Source of the DNA: Rhizobium indicum
GTDB taxonomy: Bacteria; Pseudomonadota; Alphaproteobacteria; Rhizobiales; Rhizobiaceae
Length of the DNA: 64,000 nt
Reading direction: 5' to 3'
Assembly (NCBI RefSeq): GCF_005862305.2
Contig: NZ_CP054021.1
Span: forward strand, 248,001-312,000
Shown piece after piece: positions 28,066 through 36,318 of this stretch. The notes below the pieces were generated by a model, which was given only the letters and a program-made list of their open reading frames with translations, did not search any database and had not been told where the DNA came from. The position numbers were made by a program, and so were the translations under genes. Positions within the stretch are counted from its first letter, which is position 1; each line of letters starts with the position of its first letter.

Positions 28066-28977
28066 ATGGATCGTCTCGAAGCGATGCGCATATTGCTGGC
28101 GGTCGTCGACGCCGGGAGCATCTCGGCCGGCAGCAGGAAGCTCAACGCGCCGCTACCCAGCGTCAGCCGCAAGGTGGCCGAACTTGAGCGACATCTTGGG
28201 GCAAACCTCATCGTCCGCACCAGCCGCAATCTGCAGCTGACCGATGCCGGACGCGACTATGTCGATGCCGCCCGAAAGATCATGGCGGATCTCGATGAGG
28301 CCGAACGAAGGGCGTCCGGGGAATACCAGACGCCCAGAGGCGTGCTGACGATCACGATACCGATCGAATACGGCAGCCGCTACGTGCTGCCCGTTGCGCT
28401 GAGCTTCATGGACAAATACCGGGAGGTGTCGCTGAACCTTCTGTCGCTCGACCGCACGGTCGATCTCGTGTCCGAGCAGGTGGATATCGCGATCCGTCTC
28501 GGCGAGCTCGCCGACAGCGCCCTCCATGCCGTCAAGATCGGTGAATTCCGCCTGCTGACCTGTGCGAGCCCTGCCTATCTCAAGCGGCATGGCATGCCGG
28601 AGCGTCCCGGCGACCTCATCGATCGCGACGGAATCATCTTCAACAAGCGAACATTCTTCTGGACCTTCGACGTCGACGGCACGCCGATTGAGGCGGTGCC
28701 CCGCAACCGGCTGGAGGTGAATACGGCGGCGAATTGTGTTGCGGCGGCGGTCGGCGGGGCGGGGATCGCGCGGCTGTTCGATTATCAGGTTCCCGACGAG
28801 CTGGCGTCTGGCGCGCTCGTTCCCATCCTTCGCGATTTTGACGGGCCACCTCAGCCGATACATATCGTCTACGCGCGACAGGGGCTTCTTGCGTTGAAGG
28901 TACGGGCTTTCGTCGACTGGGCATTGCCGCGGCTGCGGGCGCGTCATCACGAAGATAATCAAACATTATCTGAATGA
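28066..28977 (+). CDS. LysR family transcriptional regulator
   Basis: The 303-residue protein shows the LysR winged helix (LLAVVDAGSISAGSRKLNAP, PSVSRKVAELERHLG) and an effector domain of the CrgA type (GVLTITIPIEYGSRYVLPVA, VDIAIRLGELADSALHAVKI). The ATG at 28066 is supported by the family N-terminus (MDRLEAMRILLAVVD). Its 3' end overlaps the end of the convergent alpha/beta hydrolase gene by 12 bases. It is a candidate regulator of the hydrolase, VOC and epoxide-hydrolase genes to its right. Confidence 0.92.
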   Translation: MDRLEAMRILLAVVDAGSISAGSRKLNAPLPSVSRKVAELERHLGANLIVRTSRNLQLTDAGRDYVDAARKIMADLDEAERRASGEYQTPRGVLTITIPIEYGSRYVLPVALSFMDKYREVSLNLLSLDRTVDLVSEQVDIAIRLGELADSALHAVKIGEFRLLTCASPAYLKRHGMPERPGDLIDRDGIIFNKRTFFWTFDVDGTPIEAVPRNRLEVNTAANCVAAAVGGAGIARLFDYQVPDELASGALVPILRDFDGPPQPIHIVYARQGLLALKVRAFVDWALPRLRARHHEDNQTLSE

Positions 28978-29913
28978 TGTGCGGATCTCTTCGACCATTT
29001 GTTTCGGATTATGAAGATGCGGGAAGTGGCCGATACCTGAGAGGATATCGACTTTTGCACCGATCTTGGCGGCGAACTCGATGCCCATCTCTCTTGTGAT
29101 ATAGATGTCTTTCTCGCCCCAGATCACCTTCACGGGCGTCTTCAGCCAGGTGAGGTTGGCCTCGAGATAATGCTGATCGCCGGTGAAATTCGCGTAGTAG
29201 TGGGCGAAGGCATCCGCTGAAGTCATTCCGTCAAGGCTCCACGAACGGGTCATGTCCTGCTGGACGTCAGCCGGCAGATCGAATTGCTCATCGGGCGAGA
29301 GGCCGCGCCTGTGCACGTTCTGAAGGATCTCGTCGCTTGTCTTGTTCATGTAGGCACGGGTCGGCGAGGCGGTCGGCTCGGCTTTGAGGTTCTGCAGGTT
29401 CTCCCACATGTATTGCGGCCGGTCGAACGGCGCGAAGTCTCCGACGATGATCTGCCTGGCGATCGTCGGCTCGTCGAGAGCAAGCAGCAGGACGGGCAGG
29501 GCACCGATGTCAGTCGCGTAGATCACGAGCTTCGACCGGTCGATGCCTGCCCGGTCGATATAGGCCTTCAACACCTGGGCGTACGCCCTCGGCGCATAGG
29601 AAAACCGTTCCGAAGCCGGGCGCGACGATTGCCCGTAGCCCGGCCAATCGAAGGCATGGACGTCGTAGTCGTGAGCAAGCGTTGTCGCGATGCCGTTCCA
29701 CACCGTCAGTGTTTCCGGAAACCCATGGAGGAAAAGCACGGTGCCTTTTGGCGCGGGGGCGCGGATTGCCATCCTCCTCAGCGTCAGGACTTCGTCGATC
29801 TCGATGAAGCCGACGGCGTCGTGCGCGGCTTGCGTACAAGCGAAGGCTTCAGACGACTGGGAAGCGGGAGTTGCCGCGACTGATGCAGCATTTACGGTTT
29901 TGTCCTTAGACAT
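28966..29913 (-). CDS. Alpha/beta hydrolase with Asp-type nucleophile elbow
   Basis: The product of 315 residues has an alpha/beta fold: oxyanion motif VLFLHGFPETLTVWN, FDWPGYGQSSRP, nucleophile elbow VIYATDIGALPVLL with Asp at the nucleophile position, KVIWGEKDIYI with an acidic residue, and His in GIGHFPHLHNP. An Asp nucleophile is typical of epoxide hydrolases and haloalkane dehalogenases. The first 40 residues are low in complexity. ATG 29913 has AGAAAGGAC upstream; a longer frame to 30402 crosses the palindromic promoter region and is rejected. It is divergent from the VOC gene. Confidence 0.82.
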   Translation of the reverse strand: MSKDKTVNAASVAATPASQSSEAFACTQAAHDAVGFIEIDEVLTLRRMAIRAPAPKGTVLFLHGFPETLTVWNGIATTLAHDYDVHAFDWPGYGQSSRPASERFSYAPRAYAQVLKAYIDRAGIDRSKLVIYATDIGALPVLLLALDEPTIARQIIVGDFAPFDRPQYMWENLQNLKAEPTASPTRAYMNKTSDEILQNVHRRGLSPDEQFDLPADVQQDMTRSWSLDGMTSADAFAHYYANFTGDQHYLEANLTWLKTPVKVIWGEKDIYITREMGIEFAAKIGAKVDILSGIGHFPHLHNPKQMVEEIRTSFR

Positions 29914-30216
29914 AGGATGTCCTTTCTGAACGGCGGTCAGCCAAAGCCCAAAAGCCGGCTGTCTGCACAAATAATTGAGCATGGCGTCAGCTCGCGGTAG
30001 CCGGAGAAAGTGAGAGGAACCCTCTCTACGGCGGCAGCGCGGCAACCCGGCTGCCCAAGGCTGACAGCTGAACGAGAGGGTGCCTCTCAATTTCCCGAGG
30101 TGCCGGCCGGCCGTCGACCCGCCCAAATATCCACCAGCCGCCGATTTGCGACAGCTCGTTGGCGTTTGCGTGCGGAAGGCAGAGCGTCGACCACGACAAT
30201 ATAAGGAAGAACTGAT
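29914..30216. other. Divergent promoter region
   Basis: 303 bases separate the leftward hydrolase gene from the rightward VOC gene, with no gene inside. The two palindromes at 30012-30026 and 30074-30088 are its main structure. AAGGAAGAAC just before 30217 is the ribosome binding site of the VOC gene. Confidence 0.5.
30012..30088. promoter_or_regulatory. Pair of identical GAGAGG-N3-CCTCTC palindromes
   Basis: Two copies of the same inverted repeat, GAGAGG-AAC-CCTCTC (30012-30026) and GAGAGG-GTG-CCTCTC (30074-30088), lie with centres 62 bases apart, close to six helical turns. They stand between divergent genes, where a repressor or activator dimer would bind. Identical arms with different spacers point to a specific protein site. 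The protein is unknown. Confidence 0.6.
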
Positions 30217-30660
30217 ATGAACGATATTACCCAAAGCAGACAGGTTGCGGCCGCCCCCGACAAGGTCCGCAGCCTCCCGGGCCACGCCACTGTCGGCACC
30301 AATGATCTGAATGCCGCGTCGGTATTCTACGACAAGCTTCTGGCCGTGTTCGGGATCGGACGAGTCCTCGTCCAGCCCAACCGGGCCATCTACTACGGTC
30401 ATCGCACGCTCGAATTCGGCATCATCAAGCCGTTCGATGGCCGCCCTGCCACCGTCGGCAACGGTGGAATGATTGCTTTCGAAGCTCCGTCCCGTTCAAA
30501 GGTTGACGAAGCCCATGCAACGGCATTGGCGGCGGGTGGCTCGGACGAAGGAGCTCCTGGTCCGCGTGGCGAGAACGGTACGGGTCCTTACTGCGCCTAT
30601 TTTCGCGATCCCGAAGGCAACAAGTTTCTGGTCTTTCGTTCCGGAGCGGACGAGGCCTGA
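30217..30660 (+). CDS. VOC family (glyoxalase-like) protein
   Basis: The 147-residue protein has the vicinal-oxygen-chelate layout: HATVGTNDLNAASVFYDKLL with a His ligand, ALAAGGSDEGAPGPRGEN, then YCAYFRDPEGNKFLVFRSG with the Asp-Pro-Glu-Gly-Asn motif. Such proteins are metal-dependent lyases, dioxygenases or binding proteins; the substrate is unknown. It is followed after 67 bases by the epoxide hydrolase gene on the same strand. Confidence 0.87.
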   Translation: MNDITQSRQVAAAPDKVRSLPGHATVGTNDLNAASVFYDKLLAVFGIGRVLVQPNRAIYYGHRTLEFGIIKPFDGRPATVGNGGMIAFEAPSRSKVDEAHATALAAGGSDEGAPGPRGENGTGPYCAYFRDPEGNKFLVFRSGADEA

Positions 30661-30727
30661 CATTTTCGGCATTGAAGCGGGCAGGGCATCTTTTCCTCTC
30701 CTCGACATCACGAAAGGACACGGCATC

Positions 30728-32038
30728 ATGGCAATGCTGAACGTTTTGAAACACCGCGACGTATCGCGCCGTTCGCTGCTATCAGGCTTTGCCGCGGCCG
30801 GCATAACCGCCGTTCTCCTTCCGCGCACGTCCAGCGCCGCTGATGTTGTCGGCGTCGCGTCCGAGGAGATTCAACCGTTCAAGGTTGAGGTCTCCGAGGC
30901 GGCGCTCGCGGACCTCAGGCGGCGTCTTGCCGAGACCCGATGGCCCGACGGCGAAACCGTTGTGGATCGCTCGCAGGGTGTGCAGCCCGACAGGCTGAAG
31001 GAACTGGTGAGCTACTGGCAGTCGTCCTATGACTGGCGGAAGGCGGAGAGCAGGCTGAATGCATTTCCGCAGTTTCTCACCAATATCGACGGACTGGACA
31101 TCCATTTTGTCCATGTCCGTTCCCGCCACGAAAACGCGCTGCCGCTGATCATGACCCATGGCTGGCCAGGGTCAGTCTTCGAACTGCTTGATGTCATCGG
31201 GCCGCTCACGGATCCGACGGCGCATGGCGGCATGGCTGATGATGCCTTCCATCTGGTGATCCCTTCGATTCCAGGATTTGGCTTTTCCGGGAAACCGCCA
31301 GCAACGGGTTGGAACCCCCAGCGGATAGCGGCTGCCTGGGACGTCCTGATGAAGCGGCTTGGCTATGACCGCTATGTCTCGCAAGGCGGCGACTGGGGCG
31401 CGATCATCAGCGACGCCTTGGGTCGCCAGGCGCCCGATGGGCTGCTCGCGATCCACGTCAACAGGGTCGAGCGTGCCACGACCTTCCCAGCGGACGCAGC
31501 GCAGGCTCTTAAAAATGGAGAGCCGGCTCCTGATAGCTTGTCTCCGGATGAGAAGGTCGTCTTCGACGAGGCCCGGGACTTCCTCAACAACGGCTTCGGT
31601 TTCGCAGCGATCATGAGCACGCGGCCGGAGACGGTCGGCTATGGTATTGCGGATTCTCCGGTCGGCTTGGCTGCCTGGCTTTACGACAAGATCGCCGACT
31701 GGGTGTATACACGCGGCGATCCCGAACAGGCTCTTGGCAAAGATGCCATCCTCGACAACATCACGCTGTACTGGCTGACGAACACTGGCCCTTCGAGTGG
31801 TCGCATCTATTGGGAGAATGCCATGTCGGGCGCAAAACTCACGCCCGTCAAAGTCCCGGTCGCCGTCACGGTGTTTCCCGGAGAGGTTTACAAGCCGCCA
31901 AAGCACTGGCTGTCGAAGGCCTATCCGAAGCTCGTCTACTACAACCGCGTCTCCAAGGGCGGTCACTTCGCAGCCTGGGAGGAGCCAGAACTTTTCAGCC
32001 AGGAGATCAGGGATGCCTTCAGAAGCTTGCGGTCTTGA
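30728..32038 (+). CDS. Exported epoxide hydrolase (EHN domain, alpha/beta fold)
   Basis: The 436-residue protein begins with an RR-type signal (DVSRRSLLSGFAAAGITAVL) consistent with Tat export. The epoxide hydrolase N-terminal domain follows (FKVEVSEAALADLRRRLAET, RLNAFPQFLTNIDGL), then the alpha/beta domain: oxyanion motif THGWPGSVFEL, nucleophile Asp in VSQGGDWGAIISDAL, and catalytic His in KGGHFAAWEEPELF. It should convert epoxides to diols. GAAAGGACAC precedes ATG 30728; a longer frame from 30473 is rejected because it overlaps the VOC gene. Confidence 0.87.
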   Translation: MAMLNVLKHRDVSRRSLLSGFAAAGITAVLLPRTSSAADVVGVASEEIQPFKVEVSEAALADLRRRLAETRWPDGETVVDRSQGVQPDRLKELVSYWQSSYDWRKAESRLNAFPQFLTNIDGLDIHFVHVRSRHENALPLIMTHGWPGSVFELLDVIGPLTDPTAHGGMADDAFHLVIPSIPGFGFSGKPPATGWNPQRIAAAWDVLMKRLGYDRYVSQGGDWGAIISDALGRQAPDGLLAIHVNRVERATTFPADAAQALKNGEPAPDSLSPDEKVVFDEARDFLNNGFGFAAIMSTRPETVGYGIADSPVGLAAWLYDKIADWVYTRGDPEQALGKDAILDNITLYWLTNTGPSSGRIYWENAMSGAKLTPVKVPVAVTVFPGEVYKPPKHWLSKAYPKLVYYNRVSKGGHFAAWEEPELFSQEIRDAFRSLRS

Positions 32039-32177
32039 CGCCGTCTGGCCTTCGGTTCGCAGTCTGCGTCCCCGAGACTGGTTCGTCGATTGACGTTGGT
32101 CGTGCAACGCTTCACAAAGTCCGAAGTTTCGACCAACCCAGCTAAAGCGACGACACCGTCGCGGGGGCCACGGCTAC

Positions 32178-34328
32178 ATGCGCATCAACGACGACCGTCA
32201 TCCCCGCCGCAGAGTGTGCGCATTCCTGACGCTGGTATTTTCAACGCTTCTGCTGGCGAGCACAAACCCCGCCTCGGCGGCTGAGCCGACTAATTCCTCG
32301 GCGCCGATCCGGGTTATTATCGAATTGCCGAATGATGATTCCGGACGAGCGCTGGTCGATCGGATCGTCCCCCGCAATCAGGAACCGGCGCAGCCGGTTG
32401 CAGTCTCGCAAGAGGCGGCACCGCCGTCGATTGCCACGTCACTACAGGATTTGCGCCAGAGGTTGCTCACACTCGTCGATGCCGTTCCAACCCTTCCCGG
32501 GCAGATCCAGTCGGCGATCCGGGTCTTCCAGACGGATGATCGTATCGAGCCTGTCGGGCTGATCTTGGCGGTCATACTCTTCGTAGCAGGCGGGTTCGTT
32601 GCGCAGCGCCTTGCCTGGTGGTCGGGGCGAGGGCTTCTCCATTTTGTGCTGAATGCGCCTGCCGACACCGTCCGGCAGCGGATCAAGCTCCACGCCGCCC
32701 GGCTTTCAATGGGTCTTCTCGCATTGGTCGGTTACCTGATCGGAAGTCTCGGTGCCTTTATCCTCTTTCCATGGCCCGCCGTGTTTCGCGATATCGCACT
32801 CATCCTGCTATCGGCCGCGCTCATGGTGCGCCTTGGCGTGCTTGTGGGCCGTATTGTCATCGCGCCAGGCGCCCGTCTACCGCATATGCGGCTTCTGACG
32901 CTTGTCACCTCGCTTGCCTGGTTCTGGTACTACTGGCTCCTCGGAATCGCCGCAGTGCTGGCGGCTGGCTGGGCGACCATTGCAGTGATCAGGACGATCG
33001 GGGCTTCACCGATCTTGGTCGACCTCTTTACCGCAGCATGGCTCGGTGTCGTTTCAATCGCTCTGATCGTTATGATCTGGCTGCGGCACTTTCGTTCTGA
33101 AGGGCCGCCGGTGAGCCGGCTGGTCTGTGTCGGCTTCAGCGCGAGCATCCTGTTATCGTGGCTGTTATGGGTGTCCGGTCTCCACGGGGCATTCTGGACC
33201 GTGATCATCATTACGCTTCTGCCTCTTACCGTTTCGGTGGCTCGTGATATTATTCGTCGCATTATTCAATCCGGGGAGGGGCAGGCGGTCGAAGATCCGG
33301 CCATCGTCGGTTGGTCCGCTGTCATCATGCAAACGCTGCGGAACGGCCTCATTGTGGTCGCTGCGCTGCTCATTGCCCGCGCCTGGAATGTCAATCTCAG
33401 TGACCTCGCCGCAGCCGAAACGGTGACCACGCGTCTGATCCGCGCAGGAATCCGCATTGTTATCGTGCTGCTGGTGACCGACGTTATCTGGAAGCTCGCA
33501 AGCACTCTGATCGACAGCCAGATGGCGGTGGCGTCGCGAAGCGTGCAGGCAGGGCATCAGGACGGACCCGACGCGCGCCGGCGTCAGCGGTTGAATACCC
33601 TTCTTCCCATTCTTCGCAATGTGCTGTTCCTGGCGATCGGAGCCGTCGGCTTCCTGATGATTCTGGATGCCGTTGGCATTCAGATCGGACCGCTGCTGGC
33701 GGGCGCCGGGGTCGTCGGCATAGCCGTCGGCTTCGGTGCCCAAACACTCGTCAAGGACATCATCTCCGGCGTCTTCTATCTGTTCGACGATGCCTTTCGC
33801 ACCGGCGAATACATCCAGGCGGCAAAATATAAAGGGACGGTCGAAGGTTTCTCACTGCGTTCGATCCGCTTGCGCCATCACCGCGGTCCGGTCACGATCG
33901 TTCCCTTCGGCGAACTCGGCGCGGTGCAAAACCTCAGCCGCGACTGGGTCATCGACATCATTACGCTCACCCTGAACTATGACAGCGATCTTGAAGAGGT
34001 CCGCAAGACCATCAAGCGCATCGGCGTTGAGCTTTTAGAGGATGCTGAACTCCGGCCCAACATCATCGAGCCCTTGAAAATGCAGGGGATCGAGCAGATG
34101 GCGGACTACGGTGTGCAGATACGGCTGAAGTTCATGACGAAACCCGGCGAACAGTTCGGGGTTCGCCGAAAGGCGCTTGCCATGCTCAAGAAGACATTCG
34201 CGGAAAAAGGCATCCAGTTTGCAACGCCGACCGTCCATGTTTCCGGCGGTCCCGCCGATGCAGCGGCAACCGCTGCCGCCTCGGAGCTGCAAAGACCATC
34301 GAAAGTCATCCCGACACTTGAGGAATAG
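32178..34328 (+). CDS. MscS family mechanosensitive channel (large type)
   Basis: The 716-residue protein has a signal peptide, a periplasmic segment (about residues 35-120), many membrane helices and a C-terminal MscS core. The pore region reads LLAGAGVVGIAVGFGAQTLV, followed by KDIISGVFYLFDDAFRTGEY, and the cytosolic beta domain includes GTVEGFSLRSIRLRHHRGPV and VPFGELGAVQNLS. It resembles the YbiO/YnaI group of E. coli. Such channels open under membrane tension to release osmolytes. It starts 140 bases after the epoxide hydrolase gene. Confidence 0.9.
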   Translation: MRINDDRHPRRRVCAFLTLVFSTLLLASTNPASAAEPTNSSAPIRVIIELPNDDSGRALVDRIVPRNQEPAQPVAVSQEAAPPSIATSLQDLRQRLLTLVDAVPTLPGQIQSAIRVFQTDDRIEPVGLILAVILFVAGGFVAQRLAWWSGRGLLHFVLNAPADTVRQRIKLHAARLSMGLLALVGYLIGSLGAFILFPWPAVFRDIALILLSAALMVRLGVLVGRIVIAPGARLPHMRLLTLVTSLAWFWYYWLLGIAAVLAAGWATIAVIRTIGASPILVDLFTAAWLGVVSIALIVMIWLRHFRSEGPPVSRLVCVGFSASILLSWLLWVSGLHGAFWTVIIITLLPLTVSVARDIIRRIIQSGEGQAVEDPAIVGWSAVIMQTLRNGLIVVAALLIARAWNVNLSDLAAAETVTTRLIRAGIRIVIVLLVTDVIWKLASTLIDSQMAVASRSVQAGHQDGPDARRRQRLNTLLPILRNVLFLAIGAVGFLMILDAVGIQIGPLLAGAGVVGIAVGFGAQTLVKDIISGVFYLFDDAFRTGEYIQAAKYKGTVEGFSLRSIRLRHHRGPVTIVPFGELGAVQNLSRDWVIDIITLTLNYDSDLEEVRKTIKRIGVELLEDAELRPNIIEPLKMQGIEQMADYGVQIRLKFMTKPGEQFGVRRKALAMLKKTFAEKGIQFATPTVHVSGGPADAAATAAASELQRPSKVIPTLEE

Positions 34329-34331
34329 CAA

Positions 34332-34570
34332 CGGCGAGCTTCCCGTCGAATCCCGTCAATGCTCAACACTCTGACCCGGACGTTATCGCCAAGCACGCGT
34401 CGTCCGAGACACGGGTTTCGGAAGAGTTTGTTGGCTGGGATCAGCTGTTCTATGAGGGCACGTCTGCAGGTCAACTCGTCGATGTGCTGGATCGTCAAGA
34501 TGCAAATTCGAGCAGGCCGATTTCAAAAGAGTGGGCCTCTGAGATGGATGAGGAAGGTATGCCATTGTAA
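34332..34570 (+). other. Possible decayed coding fragment
   Basis: An open frame without a start codon runs from just after the MscS gene to TAA at 34568-34570. It reads HASSETRVSEEFVGWDQLFY, then GTSAGQLVDVLDRQDANSS and ISKEWASEMDEEGMPL, a plausible acidic soluble C-terminus. I recognise no family. It may be the 3' part of a gene lost when the neighbouring transposon entered. Confidence is low because the only support is open length and composition. Confidence 0.25.
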
Positions 34571-34762
34571 TCAAACAGCATCATTATGTTCCATAATCTA
34601 TCTTATGCGATAAATGTATGTAGGGGCTATTTAGTAATGCGACACAGTTGGGCCAGTTAGAGATGCGACAGTCTCGCCTCTCGACGCGCTGGTCAATGCC
34701 AACGTTGGGAGCAAGGATGACGACCTTCAGCCTGGTCGAGACAATGAGCGGTCGGAGTCGTC

Positions 34763-35185
34763 ATGTCCTTTATGATCACCATGTCGCAGAAAGAATTGCA
34801 TCGCCTCGAAGTTATTCAGAAGATCCGTGATCAGCGCCTGAGCGTCGTCCAGGCCGCCGAACTGCTTGGGCTCAGCCGAAGTCAGGTCCACAGGCTGCTG
34901 CAGGCCTATGATGAGTCCGGTGCAGCCGGGCTGGTTTCGAAGAAGCGATCGCGGCCGAGCAATCGGCGCCACAGCGAGGATTTCCGCAATGCGGCGCTGG
35001 ATCTAATCCGCGAGCGCTATCTGGATTTCGGGCCGACATCGGCGCGCGAGAAGCTGATCGAGCTGCACCGGATCTCGGTGGCGTCGCGAGCGTAAGAAGC
35101 GGGTTTTCCAACCGCGCGGCCGGCGCGACTGTTTTGGTGAACTCGTGCAGATCGATGGGTCGGCGCCCTCACCCGCCCCGATCTG
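34763..35185 (+). pseudogene. Truncated helix-turn-helix transposase (ISNCY/IS481-like)
   Basis: ATG 34763 starts MSFMITMSQKELHRLEVIQK, and RLSVVQAAELLGLSRSQVHR is a transposase helix-turn-helix, continuing to REKLIELHRISV. The frame then breaks at TAA 35093. A second frame carries ERKKRVFQPRGRRDCFGELV and QIDG, the start of the catalytic core (the QID Asp), before the similarity ends near 35185. A deletion has removed the part between and all of the remaining core, so the element is dead. TTAGTAATGCGACA and TTAGAGATGCGACA words at 34630-34670 look like the left terminal region. Confidence 0.75.
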
Positions 35186-35248
35186 ATCTTGCAAAACGGA
35201 CTATCTCAACGGGCCAAGGTCACGACACGCATGGCCCCATCCACTGAC

Positions 35249-36274
35249 CTAGTCCTGATTGGCAACCACTGGCAAACTGCCTTCGTTCGAAAGACGGGTT
35301 TCGGTCTGCCGGGCGGCGGCGACAACGCGGCGCTTTGCGCGGATCGCGTGCCATTGTTGGTCGATCAGGACGCCGATGAGGATCACCCCACCCATGACAG
35401 CGAAATTCAACGACGAGGGGATACCAAGGAGATTCACGAGATTCTGCAATTCCTGGAGCAGGACCGTGCCCAGCACGACGCCGACGATCGACCCCTCGCC
35501 GCCGCGGAGCGAAAAGCCGCCAAGCACGGCTGCGGCAATCGCGTAGAGTTCGTAGAACTGGCCATGGCTCGCCGGCGAGATCGAGCGCGTGTACATGGCG
35601 AAATAAATCGCCGAAAGCGCCGTCAGCAGCCCGCAAATGACATAGGCCGACATGATCATGCGGCCGGTACGGATACCGGAATAACGGGCCGCCTCCTCGT
35701 TCTTCCCGATTGCGTAAAGATAACGCCCGAAGACAGAGCGATGCAGCATGATCCACATGACCACAGCAATGATGACGAGTGCGATGAAGGTGTTGGGAAC
35801 GCCGTAAAACCGTCCGGCGGTCAGGAATTCGAGGTCGGGGAAATTTTGGCCGAAGGCAAAACCCGCAGTTCCGTCGGCCGTATAGAAGCGCGCTGCCCCA
35901 CGATAAATCAGGAGGCCGCAGAGGGTGACGACGAAGGGCTGCAGGTTGAGCCGGGTGATCAGCCAGCCGTGGACGGCGCCTATGACCGCGCCGAGCGCGA
36001 GAATGAGCGGCAGCGCCAGCATCCAGGACATATCCTGGACCGCGATGAAGTCGACAAACAGCACACCGAGAAGCGCGACGAGCGAGCCCACGGAAAGCTC
36101 GATACCGCCTGTGATGATGACAAAGGCCTGGCCGATCGACAGAATGCCGAACAGGCCGATCAGGTTGGCAGTGTTGGCCAGGTTGATCGGCAGCAGGAAG
36201 CGCGGATTGATGATGGCGACGACGATGCCGACGACGACGATCAAAAGCAGCAGTCCGAGATCTTTTTTGATCAT
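35249..36274 (-). CDS. Ribose-type ABC transporter permease
   Basis: The 341-residue protein has 8-10 membrane helices and matches the RbsC family: IGQAFVIITGGIELSVGSLV (the diagnostic GGIDLSVGS-like motif) and AAAVLGGFSLRGGEGSIVG (the permease-ATPase contact). It would form the inner-membrane pore of a sugar or polyol importer with the ATPase and binding protein upstream. The start is 44 bases after the ATPase stop, so it is the third gene of a single operon. Confidence 0.92.
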   Translation of the reverse strand: MIKKDLGLLLLIVVVGIVVAIINPRFLLPINLANTANLIGLFGILSIGQAFVIITGGIELSVGSLVALLGVLFVDFIAVQDMSWMLALPLILALGAVIGAVHGWLITRLNLQPFVVTLCGLLIYRGAARFYTADGTAGFAFGQNFPDLEFLTAGRFYGVPNTFIALVIIAVVMWIMLHRSVFGRYLYAIGKNEEAARYSGIRTGRMIMSAYVICGLLTALSAIYFAMYTRSISPASHGQFYELYAIAAAVLGGFSLRGGEGSIVGVVLGTVLLQELQNLVNLLGIPSSLNFAVMGGVILIGVLIDQQWHAIRAKRRVVAAARQTETRLSNEGSLPVVANQD

Positions 36275-36318
36275 TCGAGATCCATCCCCGATACCTTATT
36301 TTATATTGGCCGCAGCCG

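Noticed and set aside
28966..30402. Long minus-strand frame that would extend the alpha/beta hydrolase to 478 residues
   Set aside because: The upstream part crosses the divergent promoter with its palindromes and has no family features; ATG 29913 has a good ribosome binding site and the usual start.
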